NCBI GenBank assembly: GCA_003156615.1
Contig: PMHI01000478.1
Coordinates: 3,815 to 23,876, forward strand
Direction: 5' to 3'
Length of the DNA: 20,062 nucleotides
From: Acidobacteriaceae bacterium
Lineage (GTDB): Bacteria > Acidobacteriota > Terriglobia > Terriglobales > SbA1
Every line of letters starts with the position of its first letter. Within the stretch, counting starts at the first letter, position 1. The notes below the pieces were generated by a model. It made no database searches. It had not been told where the DNA came from and saw nothing but the letters and a program-made list of their open reading frames with translations. A program made the position numbers and the translations under genes. Shown here one piece after another: positions 7,848 through 15,776 of the stretch.

Positions 7848-9029
7848 TTACTTTCTGATTCGCACTTTTACAACCGCAGACAGCCCAGGTCGTAACTCGG
7901 ACGTAAGAGCCGAGCTATCGAGGCTGATTTTCACCGGCACCCTCTGCACAACTTTCGTGAAATTCCCGGTGGCGTTATCGGGAGGTAGAAGTGCGAATTG
8001 CGATCCGCTTGCCGGTGCAATCTGCAGAACTTTTCCTTGGATAACCTGGCCGGGATAAACGTCAATACGAATCTCCGCAGTGTCTCCAATTCTTATGTTG
8101 GTCAGCTGGGTCTCACGGAAATTCGCTTGCACCCAGCGTGTGTTCTCCACAAACGTGATTACCTGGGTACCGGGGGATACAAGTTGGCCTGGTCGTACTT
8201 GTCTCTCCCCGACGGTACCGTCGGCGGGGGCAAGGATCTTGGTGTAGCCCAAATTCACCTGGGCCACCGCGAGTCCGGCCTGCTTGGCATGAAGGTCGGC
8301 AAGAAGCTGCATCCCTTGCGATTCCAAAACACTTTTGCTGCGCTTTTCCGCTTCGACCGCCAATTCATTACTGTGGAGGAGGGTTCGAGCCTGCGTCAGG
8401 TCGGCCTCGCGACTAGCGGCCTGAGCAGCGAGCCGCCGCTCGTCCGCAATGGCAGTCTCGACTTTCTGTTGAGTCGTGGAATGTGTATTGAGGAGGGCTT
8501 CTTGTCGCGTGCGTTCTTCCTGGGTGCGCAATACATCCGCTTGAACTGCTTCCTTGCCGGCCTGGGCCGCGGCGATCTGGGCGTTCGCCTGATCGATTCC
8601 TGCAGCTGCCCGATCAATCCGTGAATCCTGGAGACTGCCCTGGCGCCGATTATTTACAATGGCGGCTTTCGCCGCCTCCACGGCAGCCTCAGCTTGGGCA
8701 AGCTGCGCTTTGTAGTCCTCATCTTCCAGTCGAAGCAGCACATCCCCTTTGTGCACCTGCTGGTAGTCGCCAACTTTCACCTCACGAACAAGACCGGGCA
8801 CCTTCGTACTGAGAGGCGTGAGATCGCCGCGTACAAACGCGTCATTCGTAACTTGCTCGCTCGCGCTTCCTTCCCATGTATTCCAGTTGCGCGTTAGCGT
8901 GACAATGACCGCCGTCGCCAGTAACAGTACAAGAATAGGTATGCCGTACTTTTGCCAAGTTGCCTTGAGCCCTGAAGGCCCCTGTTCAACGCGTGTTGGC
9001 GAAAGCGGCGAGACGGGTGCGGCTGCCAT
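7848..9029 (-). CDS. EmrA/HlyD-type membrane fusion protein
   Basis: Periplasmic adaptor joining the MFS transporter to the TolC-like channel. Layout in the 393 residues: a single N-terminal membrane anchor (about 28-46, IPILVLLLATAVIVTL), a half lipoyl/barrel-sandwich motif (VPGLVREVKVGDYQQVHKGD), a long alpha-helical coiled coil (about 100-240), the second half-lipoyl with LGYTKILAPADGTVGERQV, and a beta-barrel ending with NFTKVVQRVPVKI, an EmrA-family mark. ATG 9029 is chosen because AGGAGG lies 9 nt before it; a TTG two codons upstream (9035) has the site only 3 nt away. It is separated from poxB by roughly 137 bp, the largest gap in the minus-strand train, so an additional promoter here is possible. 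Confidence 0.92.
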   Translation of the reverse strand: MAAAPVSPLSPTRVEQGPSGLKATWQKYGIPILVLLLATAVIVTLTRNWNTWEGSASEQVTNDAFVRGDLTPLSTKVPGLVREVKVGDYQQVHKGDVLLRLEDEDYKAQLAQAEAAVEAAKAAIVNNRRQGSLQDSRIDRAAAGIDQANAQIAAAQAGKEAVQADVLRTQEERTRQEALLNTHSTTQQKVETAIADERRLAAQAASREADLTQARTLLHSNELAVEAEKRSKSVLESQGMQLLADLHAKQAGLAVAQVNLGYTKILAPADGTVGERQVRPGQLVSPGTQVITFVENTRWVQANFRETQLTNIRIGDTAEIRIDVYPGQVIQGKVLQIAPASGSQFALLPPDNATGNFTKVVQRVPVKISLDSSALTSELRPGLSAVVKVRIRK

Positions 9030-9166
9030 GATCAATCCCCTCCTATAGTCAGGGCTTCAAGCGGCAACATTGGGACGCTGGTCATTGATATATCCTCGAT
9101 TCGCAAGTTGATCGCTTATCTTCTTTGCTCCCATTAGCTGCGTTTGCCTCGTAGGACCCGGAACGT
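9030..9166 (-). other. Gap between poxB and the efflux genes
   Basis: A 137-bp gap, the widest inside the gene train. It holds the strong ribosome binding site of the emrA-like gene (AGGAGG on the minus strand). It also holds a 25-codon frame at 9057-9134 (minus) with no convincing ribosome binding site. I see no clear -35/-10 pair and no hairpin with a T-tract. It is the most likely place for an internal promoter or processing site, but nothing in the sequence proves one. Confidence 0.4.
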
Positions 9167-10894
9167 TCAGCGAGGGAGCAGGTTGGTAGTGGCCAGATCG
9201 ATTATTTCGTCTCCTCTTCCGCTGAGAATCGCTCGCATCATGTACAAACTGAATCCCAAGGCCTGCTCCAACATGATTGTGGGAGGCATCGAAAGCTCCT
9301 GTCGGTTTACCTTTACGTCCACGAGACATGGGCCATCATGGTCCAGTGCAGTTTGTAAAGCCGGCCGAAGATCTTCCGGCGCTTCCACTCGAATTCCCAT
9401 TATGTCGGCGGACTCCGCCAGCTTGGCGAAGTTGGGATTCACCAAGTCTGTGCCGTAGGAGACCCATCCAGCGGCCTTCATTTCCAGTTCCACGAATCCG
9501 AGCGCGCCATTGTTGAAAACGACAACTTTGACCGGCAGGTTGAGCTGCCGCAACGTCAACAGGTCGCCCAGCAACATGGCAATGCCTCCGTCCCCCGACA
9601 GAGTAATGACCTGTCGACCTGTCGCCGCGGCCTGTGCGCCAATAGCTTGAGGGAGCGCGTTAGCCATCGAGCCATGGAGGAACGAACCCAGCAGCCGCCG
9701 TTTGCCGTTCATGCGCAGGTAACGCGACGCCCAGATCGTAGGCGTACCTACATCGCATGCGAAGATTGCGGTTTCCGACGCCAACTCATCGAGCAGTTTT
9801 GCCACGAATTGCGGATGAATGGGAGTGCGCCCCGGACTACCTGCCGCCAGTTCGTCCAGGCCTGTGCGAGTGTGGGCATAATGTCTCAGGCAAGCATCGA
9901 GGTAGTGTCGATCGGATTTGTCCTCAAGCAAGGGAAAGAGAGCGTCTAGGGTCTCTTTTACGGTGCCCACAACGCCCACATCCACTCGTGTTCGACGGCC
10001 GATCTGCTCGCCGCGCATGTCGACTTGGATAATCTTCGCGTCTCTTGGATAGAACTGCTGGTATGGGAAATCGCTGCCCAGCACCAGCAACGCCTCACAG
10101 TTCATCATGGCTTGATAACCAGAGGCGAACCCGAGAAGTCCGGTCATCCCGACGTTGTAGGGATTGTCATACTCAATGAATTCCTTTCCACGCAACGCGT
10201 GGACGATCGGAGCCTTCAGCCGCCCCGCTACCTCTATCAGCTCCGCGCGTGCTCCGGCGCAGCCCGCGCCGCCGAGAATGGTGACGGTCTCTGCGTCGTT
10301 CAGCACTTTCGCCGCTTTCTCCAACGTCTCTGATGAGGGCAGCGTACCTGAGGGCGAGTAATCAAAGTCGAGAGATAGTGGTTGCGAATTACAGTTCCTC
10401 AAGGCGATGTCGCCGGGAATGACCACGACCGCCACACCTTGTTTCGCGACGGCAGTCCGCATGGCGATCCCGAGCACGCGCGGCATCTGTTCAGGTTGCG
10501 AGACCAATTCGCAGTAGTGGCTGCAGTCCTTGAATAAGTGCTCCGGGTGAGTCTCCTGGAAATAACCGCTTCCGATTTCGGAACTGGGGATTTGTGCAGC
10601 GATCGCAAGTACGGGCACGCGCGTGCGATGACAGTCATAAAGACCATTGATAAGGTGAAGATTCCCGGGACCACAACTGCCGGCGCACACGGCGATTCGT
10701 CCAGTGATTTGGGCATCGGCTCCTGCGGCGAAGGCCGCTGTTTCTTCATGACGCACGTGCAGCCAGTCAATTTGTGTACTTTTTCGTATGGTGTCCGTCA
10801 GACCGTTAAGCGAGTCCCCCACAACACCGTAGACCCGTTGTACTCCGGCCGCGATTAACGTCTCGACGAACACCTCACTAACGGTCTTAGCCAT
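9167..10894 (-). CDS. poxB: Pyruvate:quinone oxidoreductase (pyruvate oxidase, PoxB type)
   Basis: Peripheral membrane flavoenzyme that decarboxylates pyruvate to acetate and CO2 using thiamine diphosphate and FAD, giving electrons to ubiquinone or menaquinone. The 575 residues match the length of E. coli PoxB (572). Visible marks are the catalytic Glu50 (HVRHEETAAFAAGADAQ), the PoxB-like run CAGSCGPGNLHLINGLYDCH, IPSSEIGSGYFQETHPEH and SHYCELVS, and a thiamine-diphosphate-binding GDGG...NNGALGF segment around 430-460. The C-terminus (AILSGRGDEIIDLATTN) resembles the lipid-binding helix that recruits PoxB to the membrane. The start is ATG 10894, where CAGGAG lies 6-7 nt upstream; an in-frame ATG 16 codons earlier lacks such a site and would deepen the overlap. 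It overlaps the dehydrogenase stop by 8 bp, implying coupled translation. Acetolactate synthase is excluded by the PoxB-specific runs. Confidence 0.95.
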   Translation of the reverse strand: MAKTVSEVFVETLIAAGVQRVYGVVGDSLNGLTDTIRKSTQIDWLHVRHEETAAFAAGADAQITGRIAVCAGSCGPGNLHLINGLYDCHRTRVPVLAIAAQIPSSEIGSGYFQETHPEHLFKDCSHYCELVSQPEQMPRVLGIAMRTAVAKQGVAVVVIPGDIALRNCNSQPLSLDFDYSPSGTLPSSETLEKAAKVLNDAETVTILGGAGCAGARAELIEVAGRLKAPIVHALRGKEFIEYDNPYNVGMTGLLGFASGYQAMMNCEALLVLGSDFPYQQFYPRDAKIIQVDMRGEQIGRRTRVDVGVVGTVKETLDALFPLLEDKSDRHYLDACLRHYAHTRTGLDELAAGSPGRTPIHPQFVAKLLDELASETAIFACDVGTPTIWASRYLRMNGKRRLLGSFLHGSMANALPQAIGAQAAATGRQVITLSGDGGIAMLLGDLLTLRQLNLPVKVVVFNNGALGFVELEMKAAGWVSYGTDLVNPNFAKLAESADIMGIRVEAPEDLRPALQTALDHDGPCLVDVKVNRQELSMPPTIMLEQALGFSLYMMRAILSGRGDEIIDLATTNLLPR

Positions 10895-13892
10895 AGTTCT
10901 CTCCTGAGTCAGAATCGGCCAGCGAGCGTGACGGACGTTCATGAGTGTGCGGCTGGATGCCGTCTTCGGTCCGAGTGATCATCTCCAGTGCGAAGATGAA
11001 AGACTCGTACGGCTTGCCGGTCGCTTGTTGTAGGCCCATTTCACAGGTTCGGTTCGCTGACAGGTAGACCTCGGTAGGATGCGTGTCGAGGTAAGCCTTT
11101 TCTTCCCGCGTCGCCGAGACAACGAGCTCAGGGTGCAGTAAGCCGCGATCGCCGGCGGTTCCGCAGCACGTCGTTCCGATTGGCACGATCACTTCGTGAG
11201 CGACGGCGCTCACTATCTCGATGAGCTTCTTTTCGAGACCGAGATGAATCGTGGAGCATGTGGGATGTACCGCCGCGCTGGACAGCTTTCGTTTGATGTG
11301 GAGGCTTGGGAGTAGTTGGTGAGCCCAGGCGATCGCGTCGAAGATCTGGATCTTGTTGAACCGCCCCTGTCGCTGGGCGTCGATGTGGGTTCGTACATCG
11401 TCCAGTAGGCCGTGAGTGCATGAGACAGCGTCGATCACAACAGGTAGGGTGCCTGCATTGCTCCAGTCCCACATCGCGTCCGCGATCGCCGTGGCCATCC
11501 ATTCATGCCCGAGCCGGTAGCCCTTGGAACTCCATGGCGTTGCACAGCAGAGGCCGCGCACGTTATCGGGGATCCATATTGGTTGCCCGGCTTGGGCGGA
11601 TAGCGCGACCAGAGCCTCGGGAAGACTCGGTCGCCGCGCCATGCCGGGCGCACGGCCGAAGATGCGATTGATGCACGCCGGAAAGTAGACGGCTGCGGCG
11701 CCTTGCCGCGAAGTCTCGGGAAGTTTGCGTGGCGCCTTCTGAGGCATCGGTCCAGGGACGGACGGAACAAGGTCTTGGCTCAGGGCCATCCTGACCACGG
11801 CAGTCAAGCCTGTTAAGGCACTAACGCCGACGACTCTTGAAATGAGATCAACCGCACCCATTCCCATTCGGGCGAGAGCTTCGACGCGTCGCCAACGTTT
11901 GGCGATAGCTAGCGCAACTTTCTCCCGAGCGTCGGTGTTTTCACACTGACGGAACGACTTCATCAACGCCCCAGTGTTGATCGATACAGGACAAGCAACG
12001 GCGCATGTTCCATCGGCGGCGCACGTCTGTATGCCGTCGTATTCAAATTCCTTGAGCAGTTGCGCAAACATCTGCGAGCCGCTCGGCTGTCGCGCCATCT
12101 CGCGCCGGATGACGATGCGCTGGCGCGGTGTCATGGTGACGTTACGCGACGGGCAAACCGGTTCGCAGAAGCCGCACTCTATACAATGGGTGGCATCTGA
12201 GATGTTCTCGATCGTGGGGGTCGACTTGAGTCGCCGAAGATGGATCCCGTCGTCGCGACTCAGGACGCTGTCGGGTGCCAGTACGCCCTGCGGGTCGGCT
12301 AACTTTTTGATCCGCCACATCATCTCTGTCGCCTTATCGCCCCATTCACGGCGTACGAAAGGGGCCATATTGCGCCCAGTCCCGTGCTCGGCCTTAAGCG
12401 AACCGTCGTATTTGTCGATCACAAGTTCGACTAAGTCATCCATGAATCCGCCGTAGCGTTTCAGATCTGCGGGGTCGTCCAGTCTGGGCGTAAGTGTGAA
12501 GTGCAGGTTGCCAAAGGCCGCGTGTCCTGCCACGCCAGCCAGAAAGCCATGCTTGATCAGCAGCGCCTGCAGATCGTGTGCTCCTTCGGCGATCCGTGCC
12601 GGAGGAAAGCAGACGTCCTCATTGAGGACCGCCGTTCCTTCCGGCCGCAGCTTGCCGACGATCCCGAGCAGGCCTTCGCGTATCCGCCAGTCAATCTCGA
12701 TCGCCTCGGCGTCACGTGTGAAATCCAGAGGATGGAGTAGATTCGAGCCGGCGACCAGCGCGCGTGCCGCGGCTTCGGCTTGGTCAAGTGCCGCGTCGTC
12801 CGCGGCTGCAAACTCGACCAGAAGAGCTGCGGCCTTAGGATCAAGCGTCCTCCAATACTCGGGCGTCCCCGGAAAAGCCTGGGCAGCGGCCTCCAGGGCT
12901 GGCGCGACCATGAGCTCGACGGCCTCAGCGCCGAGGGACACGAGGCCCGGCACCAGCGCAACGGCCTCGTCGATTGACGGCAGAGAAATCCATGTGACGC
13001 AGGTTGCGCCCGGCGCCGGAAGCGTGTTTATCACTACTTCACCCATGAATGCGAGTGTTCCCTCGGAACCAACGACGAGGCGACGGAAGATCTCCAACGG
13101 AGTGTCGGCGTCGAGAAGAGCATCAAGCCGGTAACCGGTTGTGTTTCGGATCGCAAATTTGTGGCGCACTCGGTCGGCGAGAGCACGGTCGGCAATCAGC
13201 TCGGCGCGCAGCTTGAGCAGGCCCTGTGCGAGGTTGGGTTCGGCTCGCATGAAGGCCGCTTCAGCATCGAGCTGCGCCGTATCGATGACAGTTCCAGAGG
13301 CCAGTACGAGAGTCATTGATCGGACGGTATGGTAGGAGTCGCGTTCAATCGTGCACCGCATCCCACCGGCGTTGTTGGCGACGACGCCACCGATAGTGCA
13401 GGCGTCGATGCTCGCTGGGTCGGGCCCCAGCCGCCGTCCGTGTCTGCGTAGAAGGGTGCGGGCATGCCCGAGAATGACGCCGGGCCGGGCACGAAGCGCC
13501 AGTCCTCTGTCCTCGATTGACATTCCGTACCAATGACGGCGTACATCGATAAGGATGTCGTCGGACTGCGATTGTCCGCAGAGGCTCGTCCCCGCAGCGC
13601 GGAAAGTTGCGTGATGTCCTTTCTCGCGGCAGTAGTTCAGTAGAGCTACGATGTCATCAATAGTGCGCGGCGTTACCACGATCTGCGGAATGAGGCGATA
13701 GGGGCTGGCATCAGAGGCGTAGCGGACAAGATCAATTGCGCGGTGCAGAACCTGATCGGCGCCGATCAGCGCACTAAGCGCCCGGCGCAAATCCTGCGGC
13801 GCGCCGGAGGCCAGCTCTTCGGCAACGCGATCTTCGGCTGGGTTACCCGGCGGGTGGCCGATTCGAGCGGTGTCTGGCTGTAGTAGCGCCAT
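10887..13892 (-). CDS. FAD/[4Fe-4S] D-2-hydroxyacid dehydrogenase, probably D-lactate
   Basis: Membrane-associated, quinone- or cytochrome-linked oxidation of a D-2-hydroxyacid to the 2-oxoacid. Domains in the 1001 residues: FAD-binding PCMH domain (about 60-290, with VTPRTIDDIVALL, FRAAGTSLCGQ, GRRLGPDPAS and GGVVANNAGG); FAD-oxidase C-terminal domain (about 290-545); two [4Fe-4S] motifs, C570-C573-C576-C580P and C624...C630...C634P; then two CCG-type domains with CCATPWSSKGY and CCGTAGDRG. This is the fused GlcD/GlpC architecture of bacterial iron-sulfur D-lactate dehydrogenases and of the D-2-hydroxyglutarate dehydrogenase YdiJ. The neighbour poxB, whose start it overlaps by 8 bp, favours lactate because the product would be PoxB's substrate. 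That choice is inference; glycolate or 2-hydroxyglutarate remain possible. AGGAG lies about 12 nt before the ATG. No truncation is seen. Confidence 0.88.
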   Translation of the reverse strand: MALLQPDTARIGHPPGNPAEDRVAEELASGAPQDLRRALSALIGADQVLHRAIDLVRYASDASPYRLIPQIVVTPRTIDDIVALLNYCREKGHHATFRAAGTSLCGQSQSDDILIDVRRHWYGMSIEDRGLALRARPGVILGHARTLLRRHGRRLGPDPASIDACTIGGVVANNAGGMRCTIERDSYHTVRSMTLVLASGTVIDTAQLDAEAAFMRAEPNLAQGLLKLRAELIADRALADRVRHKFAIRNTTGYRLDALLDADTPLEIFRRLVVGSEGTLAFMGEVVINTLPAPGATCVTWISLPSIDEAVALVPGLVSLGAEAVELMVAPALEAAAQAFPGTPEYWRTLDPKAAALLVEFAAADDAALDQAEAAARALVAGSNLLHPLDFTRDAEAIEIDWRIREGLLGIVGKLRPEGTAVLNEDVCFPPARIAEGAHDLQALLIKHGFLAGVAGHAAFGNLHFTLTPRLDDPADLKRYGGFMDDLVELVIDKYDGSLKAEHGTGRNMAPFVRREWGDKATEMMWRIKKLADPQGVLAPDSVLSRDDGIHLRRLKSTPTIENISDATHCIECGFCEPVCPSRNVTMTPRQRIVIRREMARQPSGSQMFAQLLKEFEYDGIQTCAADGTCAVACPVSINTGALMKSFRQCENTDAREKVALAIAKRWRRVEALARMGMGAVDLISRVVGVSALTGLTAVVRMALSQDLVPSVPGPMPQKAPRKLPETSRQGAAAVYFPACINRIFGRAPGMARRPSLPEALVALSAQAGQPIWIPDNVRGLCCATPWSSKGYRLGHEWMATAIADAMWDWSNAGTLPVVIDAVSCTHGLLDDVRTHIDAQRQGRFNKIQIFDAIAWAHQLLPSLHIKRKLSSAAVHPTCSTIHLGLEKKLIEIVSAVAHEVIVPIGTTCCGTAGDRGLLHPELVVSATREEKAYLDTHPTEVYLSANRTCEMGLQQATGKPYESFIFALEMITRTEDGIQPHTHERPSRSLADSDSGENYG

Positions 13893-13920
13893 GATGGCTT
13901 GGTCTCCTAGTCTCGTGCGG

Positions 13921-14742
13921 TCAGCGTTCGATGATCCGGTTGGTTATTCGGCCAATTCCCTCGATCTCGACTTCGACTGTGTCGCCGTCGTGCAGAAACA
14001 TTGGTGGTTTCCTGGTGGCTCCGATGCCGCCCGGCGTGCCCGTCGCGATAAGGTCGCCAGGCTTGAGCGTCATCGCGCCTGACGCGTAAGCTGCTATTTT
14101 GGCGCCTGAGAAGATGAGATTTGACGTGTTGCCGTCTTGCACGGTGTTGCCGTTAACGCGGGTCTGAATTCGTAGTTGATCAGGATTGGGGACTTCGTCC
14201 GCCGTAACGATCCACGGGCCAAGCGGTCCTGAGCTGTCGGTGTTCTTGCCGAGCGTCCAGCGCTCGCTGGCCATTTGAAATTTGCGGGCGCTGAGGTCGT
14301 TGAAACAGGCGTAGCCGAGGAAGCCGGCTTGGGCTGCCTCAGGTGTGACGTCTCTGAGCTCTTTGCCGATGACAACGGCCAACTCGCCTTCCCAGTCGAA
14401 GTTGTTATCGCGCGGTGGGATGGGAATGGATTGGCCATCGACAGCCAAGGTGGAGCGCCAGCGCGCGAAAATGTCGGGCTGCTCTGGCACCTTAAAGTGT
14501 GCTTCCTGGGCGTGGGCCAGGTAGTTCAGACCCGCGCACAGCACGCGGGCGGTATCGGGCAGTGGCGGAACTTGAACCAAGTCCGCAATCGCCTCTACGC
14601 CGGATCGCGCCTGGGCAGCTGCCACTAGACTCTGCTGCGGGTCGGCCCAGAACTCATCGAGGTTGGCGAATGGCAGCGCTTTGTTGTCGAGGATCCTGGC
14701 TATGATTCGGCGGTCGCCCTTTTGATAAGCGATGAGCTTCAT
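13921..14742 (-). CDS. FAH-superfamily hydrolase/decarboxylase (acylpyruvate hydrolase-like)
   Basis: Cytosolic, divalent-metal enzyme of the fumarylacetoacetate hydrolase superfamily, which cleaves C-C bonds of acylpyruvates or decarboxylates oxaloacetate; several members release pyruvate. The 273 residues comprise a small N-terminal domain (1-60) and the catalytic fold. Metal ligands are Glu118, Glu120 (WEGELAVVIGK) and Asp149 (FNDLSAR). Other marks are NYLAHAQE (His77, Glu80), LGKNTDSSGPLGPW with Lys166 and Asp169, and the GTPGGIG loop at 235-241. Such proteins are often named ureidoglycolate lyase or 2-hydroxyhepta-2,4-diene-1,7-dioate isomerase by transfer; specificity cannot be read. 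AGGAG precedes the ATG, 44 bp after the hydrolase stop and 28 bp before the dehydrogenase start. The pyruvate-handling neighbours make an acylpyruvase role attractive but unproven. Confidence 0.88.
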   Translation of the reverse strand: MKLIAYQKGDRRIIARILDNKALPFANLDEFWADPQQSLVAAAQARSGVEAIADLVQVPPLPDTARVLCAGLNYLAHAQEAHFKVPEQPDIFARWRSTLAVDGQSIPIPPRDNNFDWEGELAVVIGKELRDVTPEAAQAGFLGYACFNDLSARKFQMASERWTLGKNTDSSGPLGPWIVTADEVPNPDQLRIQTRVNGNTVQDGNTSNLIFSGAKIAAYASGAMTLKPGDLIATGTPGGIGATRKPPMFLHDGDTVEVEIEGIGRITNRIIER

Positions 14743-14786
14743 TAGTAGGTCTCCTTGCTCTCTGAGACGAAGTCAATGTCTTGTGG

Positions 14787-15668
14787 TCAGCCGGTCCAGC
14801 CTTCGAGGAAACGTAGCAGTTCTTCATTGACAATGTCCGGCCTCTCCTCCTGACAGAGGTGTCCGCATTGAGGCATACCGCGACCGCGGACGTCTTCGGC
14901 CATTCCGCGCCATACATCCAAAATGTTGAAGAAGCGACTGTTCACCTCGAAGTCCTCGCCCCATAGAACGAGGACCGGGCAGGTTATCAGTTGTTCGACA
15001 TCCACCTTGTCCTGCTTCACGTCCTCAGCAGTCGCACGATAGTCCATCGCAGAACCGCGAACGGCTCCCGGTTGCTGGTAGGCACGGACATAGACGTCGA
15101 TCTCCTCGGGAGAGAGCAACTCGGGGTTGTACGACCATGAACGGTAGAAGTGGGTCAACCACACCTCCTCGCGTCCGGCGATGAGGGCCTCCGGCAGATC
15201 AGGAACGCCAAGAAAAATGGAGAACCAAGCGGTGTGATTCAAGCCGGGGCTCGAATTCTCTACCAAGATTCTGGTGGGGACGTTATCCAACGCGGCGAAA
15301 CGGTCGATCCGGTCCCTATGGTCCTTGGCGAAACGCGTTCCCACCCTTGCACCTCGGTCATGACCGATGATGGGGGCGCGCTTGTGCCCATGGTGGTCCA
15401 TCAGTGCCGCGAGGTCGTTGGCCATAGTGCGCTTGTCGTAACCCGAGTGCGGCTTCTCGGTATCGCCGTAACCGCGGAGATCGGGAGCGATGATTGTGTA
15501 CCGCTCCGCGAGCACCGGTATCTGCTTGCGCCACGCGAACCAGGTCTCCGGAAAGCCGTGCAACAGATAAACCGGCGGGCCGCCTCCGGCAGTCACCCAG
15601 TGCTGAGTGATCCCGTTGAGGCGAGCGGTATGATGTGTCACTCTCAGCGATACGGTCAAAGTATCCAT
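14787..15668 (-). CDS. Alpha/beta hydrolase, epoxide hydrolase/haloacid dehalogenase-like
   Basis: Single-domain alpha/beta hydrolase with an Asp nucleophile. In 293 residues one sees the oxyanion HGFP (37-40), the nucleophile elbow GHDRGAR with Asp104, Arg105 and Arg108, a probable acid Asp129 (ALDN), a cap (about 135-225) and catalytic His270 (QCGH). DRGAR plus RGSAMDYRA resembles fluoroacetate dehalogenases, whose two arginines hold the substrate carboxylate. However, the His-Trp halide pocket of that family appears replaced by Phe149-Ser150, so dehalogenation of fluoroacetate is doubtful. Epoxide or ester hydrolysis of a small carboxylated substrate is an alternative. The start is ATG 15668, with a purine-rich GCGAGGGGG upstream; ATG 15728 would add 20 unlike residues and leave only 22 bp to the operator-like repeat. 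It is the first gene of the long train. Confidence 0.85.
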   Translation of the reverse strand: MDTLTVSLRVTHHTARLNGITQHWVTAGGGPPVYLLHGFPETWFAWRKQIPVLAERYTIIAPDLRGYGDTEKPHSGYDKRTMANDLAALMDHHGHKRAPIIGHDRGARVGTRFAKDHRDRIDRFAALDNVPTRILVENSSPGLNHTAWFSIFLGVPDLPEALIAGREEVWLTHFYRSWSYNPELLSPEEIDVYVRAYQQPGAVRGSAMDYRATAEDVKQDKVDVEQLITCPVLVLWGEDFEVNSRFFNILDVWRGMAEDVRGRGMPQCGHLCQEERPDIVNEELLRFLEGWTG

Positions 15669-15750
15669 TCCCCCTCGCTCTCTTTTTGTTTCGCAACCAG
15701 AATGAACGTGATTGGATTTTGTGACCACACCAAATGCCGTGGTTTTGACA

Positions 15751-15766
15751 CTACATTTTTCTGTAG
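15751..15766. promoter_or_regulatory. Inverted-repeat operator copy 1
   Basis: CTACATTTTTCTGTAG: 5-bp arms CTACA and TGTAG around a 6-bp centre. An identical 16-mer lies upstream of the kinase gene. It sits 82 bp before the hydrolase ATG and 141 bp before the response regulator ATG, so it could act on either side of this divergent region. A dimeric helix-turn-helix regulator site is the natural reading; the neighbouring LuxR-type response regulator is the first candidate. Seen directly: the repeat. Inferred: its function. Confidence 0.65.
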
Positions 15767-15776
15767 GGGATTCGGC

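Noticed and set aside
9057..9134. A 25-codon reading frame on the minus strand between poxB and the emrA-like gene (starts MGAKKISDQL).
   Set aside because: No convincing ribosome binding site and no recognisable leader-peptide or membrane features; it may be an accident of the gap.
15669..15750. A sigma70 or sigma54 promoter for the minus-strand gene train.
   Set aside because: I looked for -35/-10 pairs and GG-N10-GC elements on the minus strand and found none that I would defend; the train's promoter remains unplaced.
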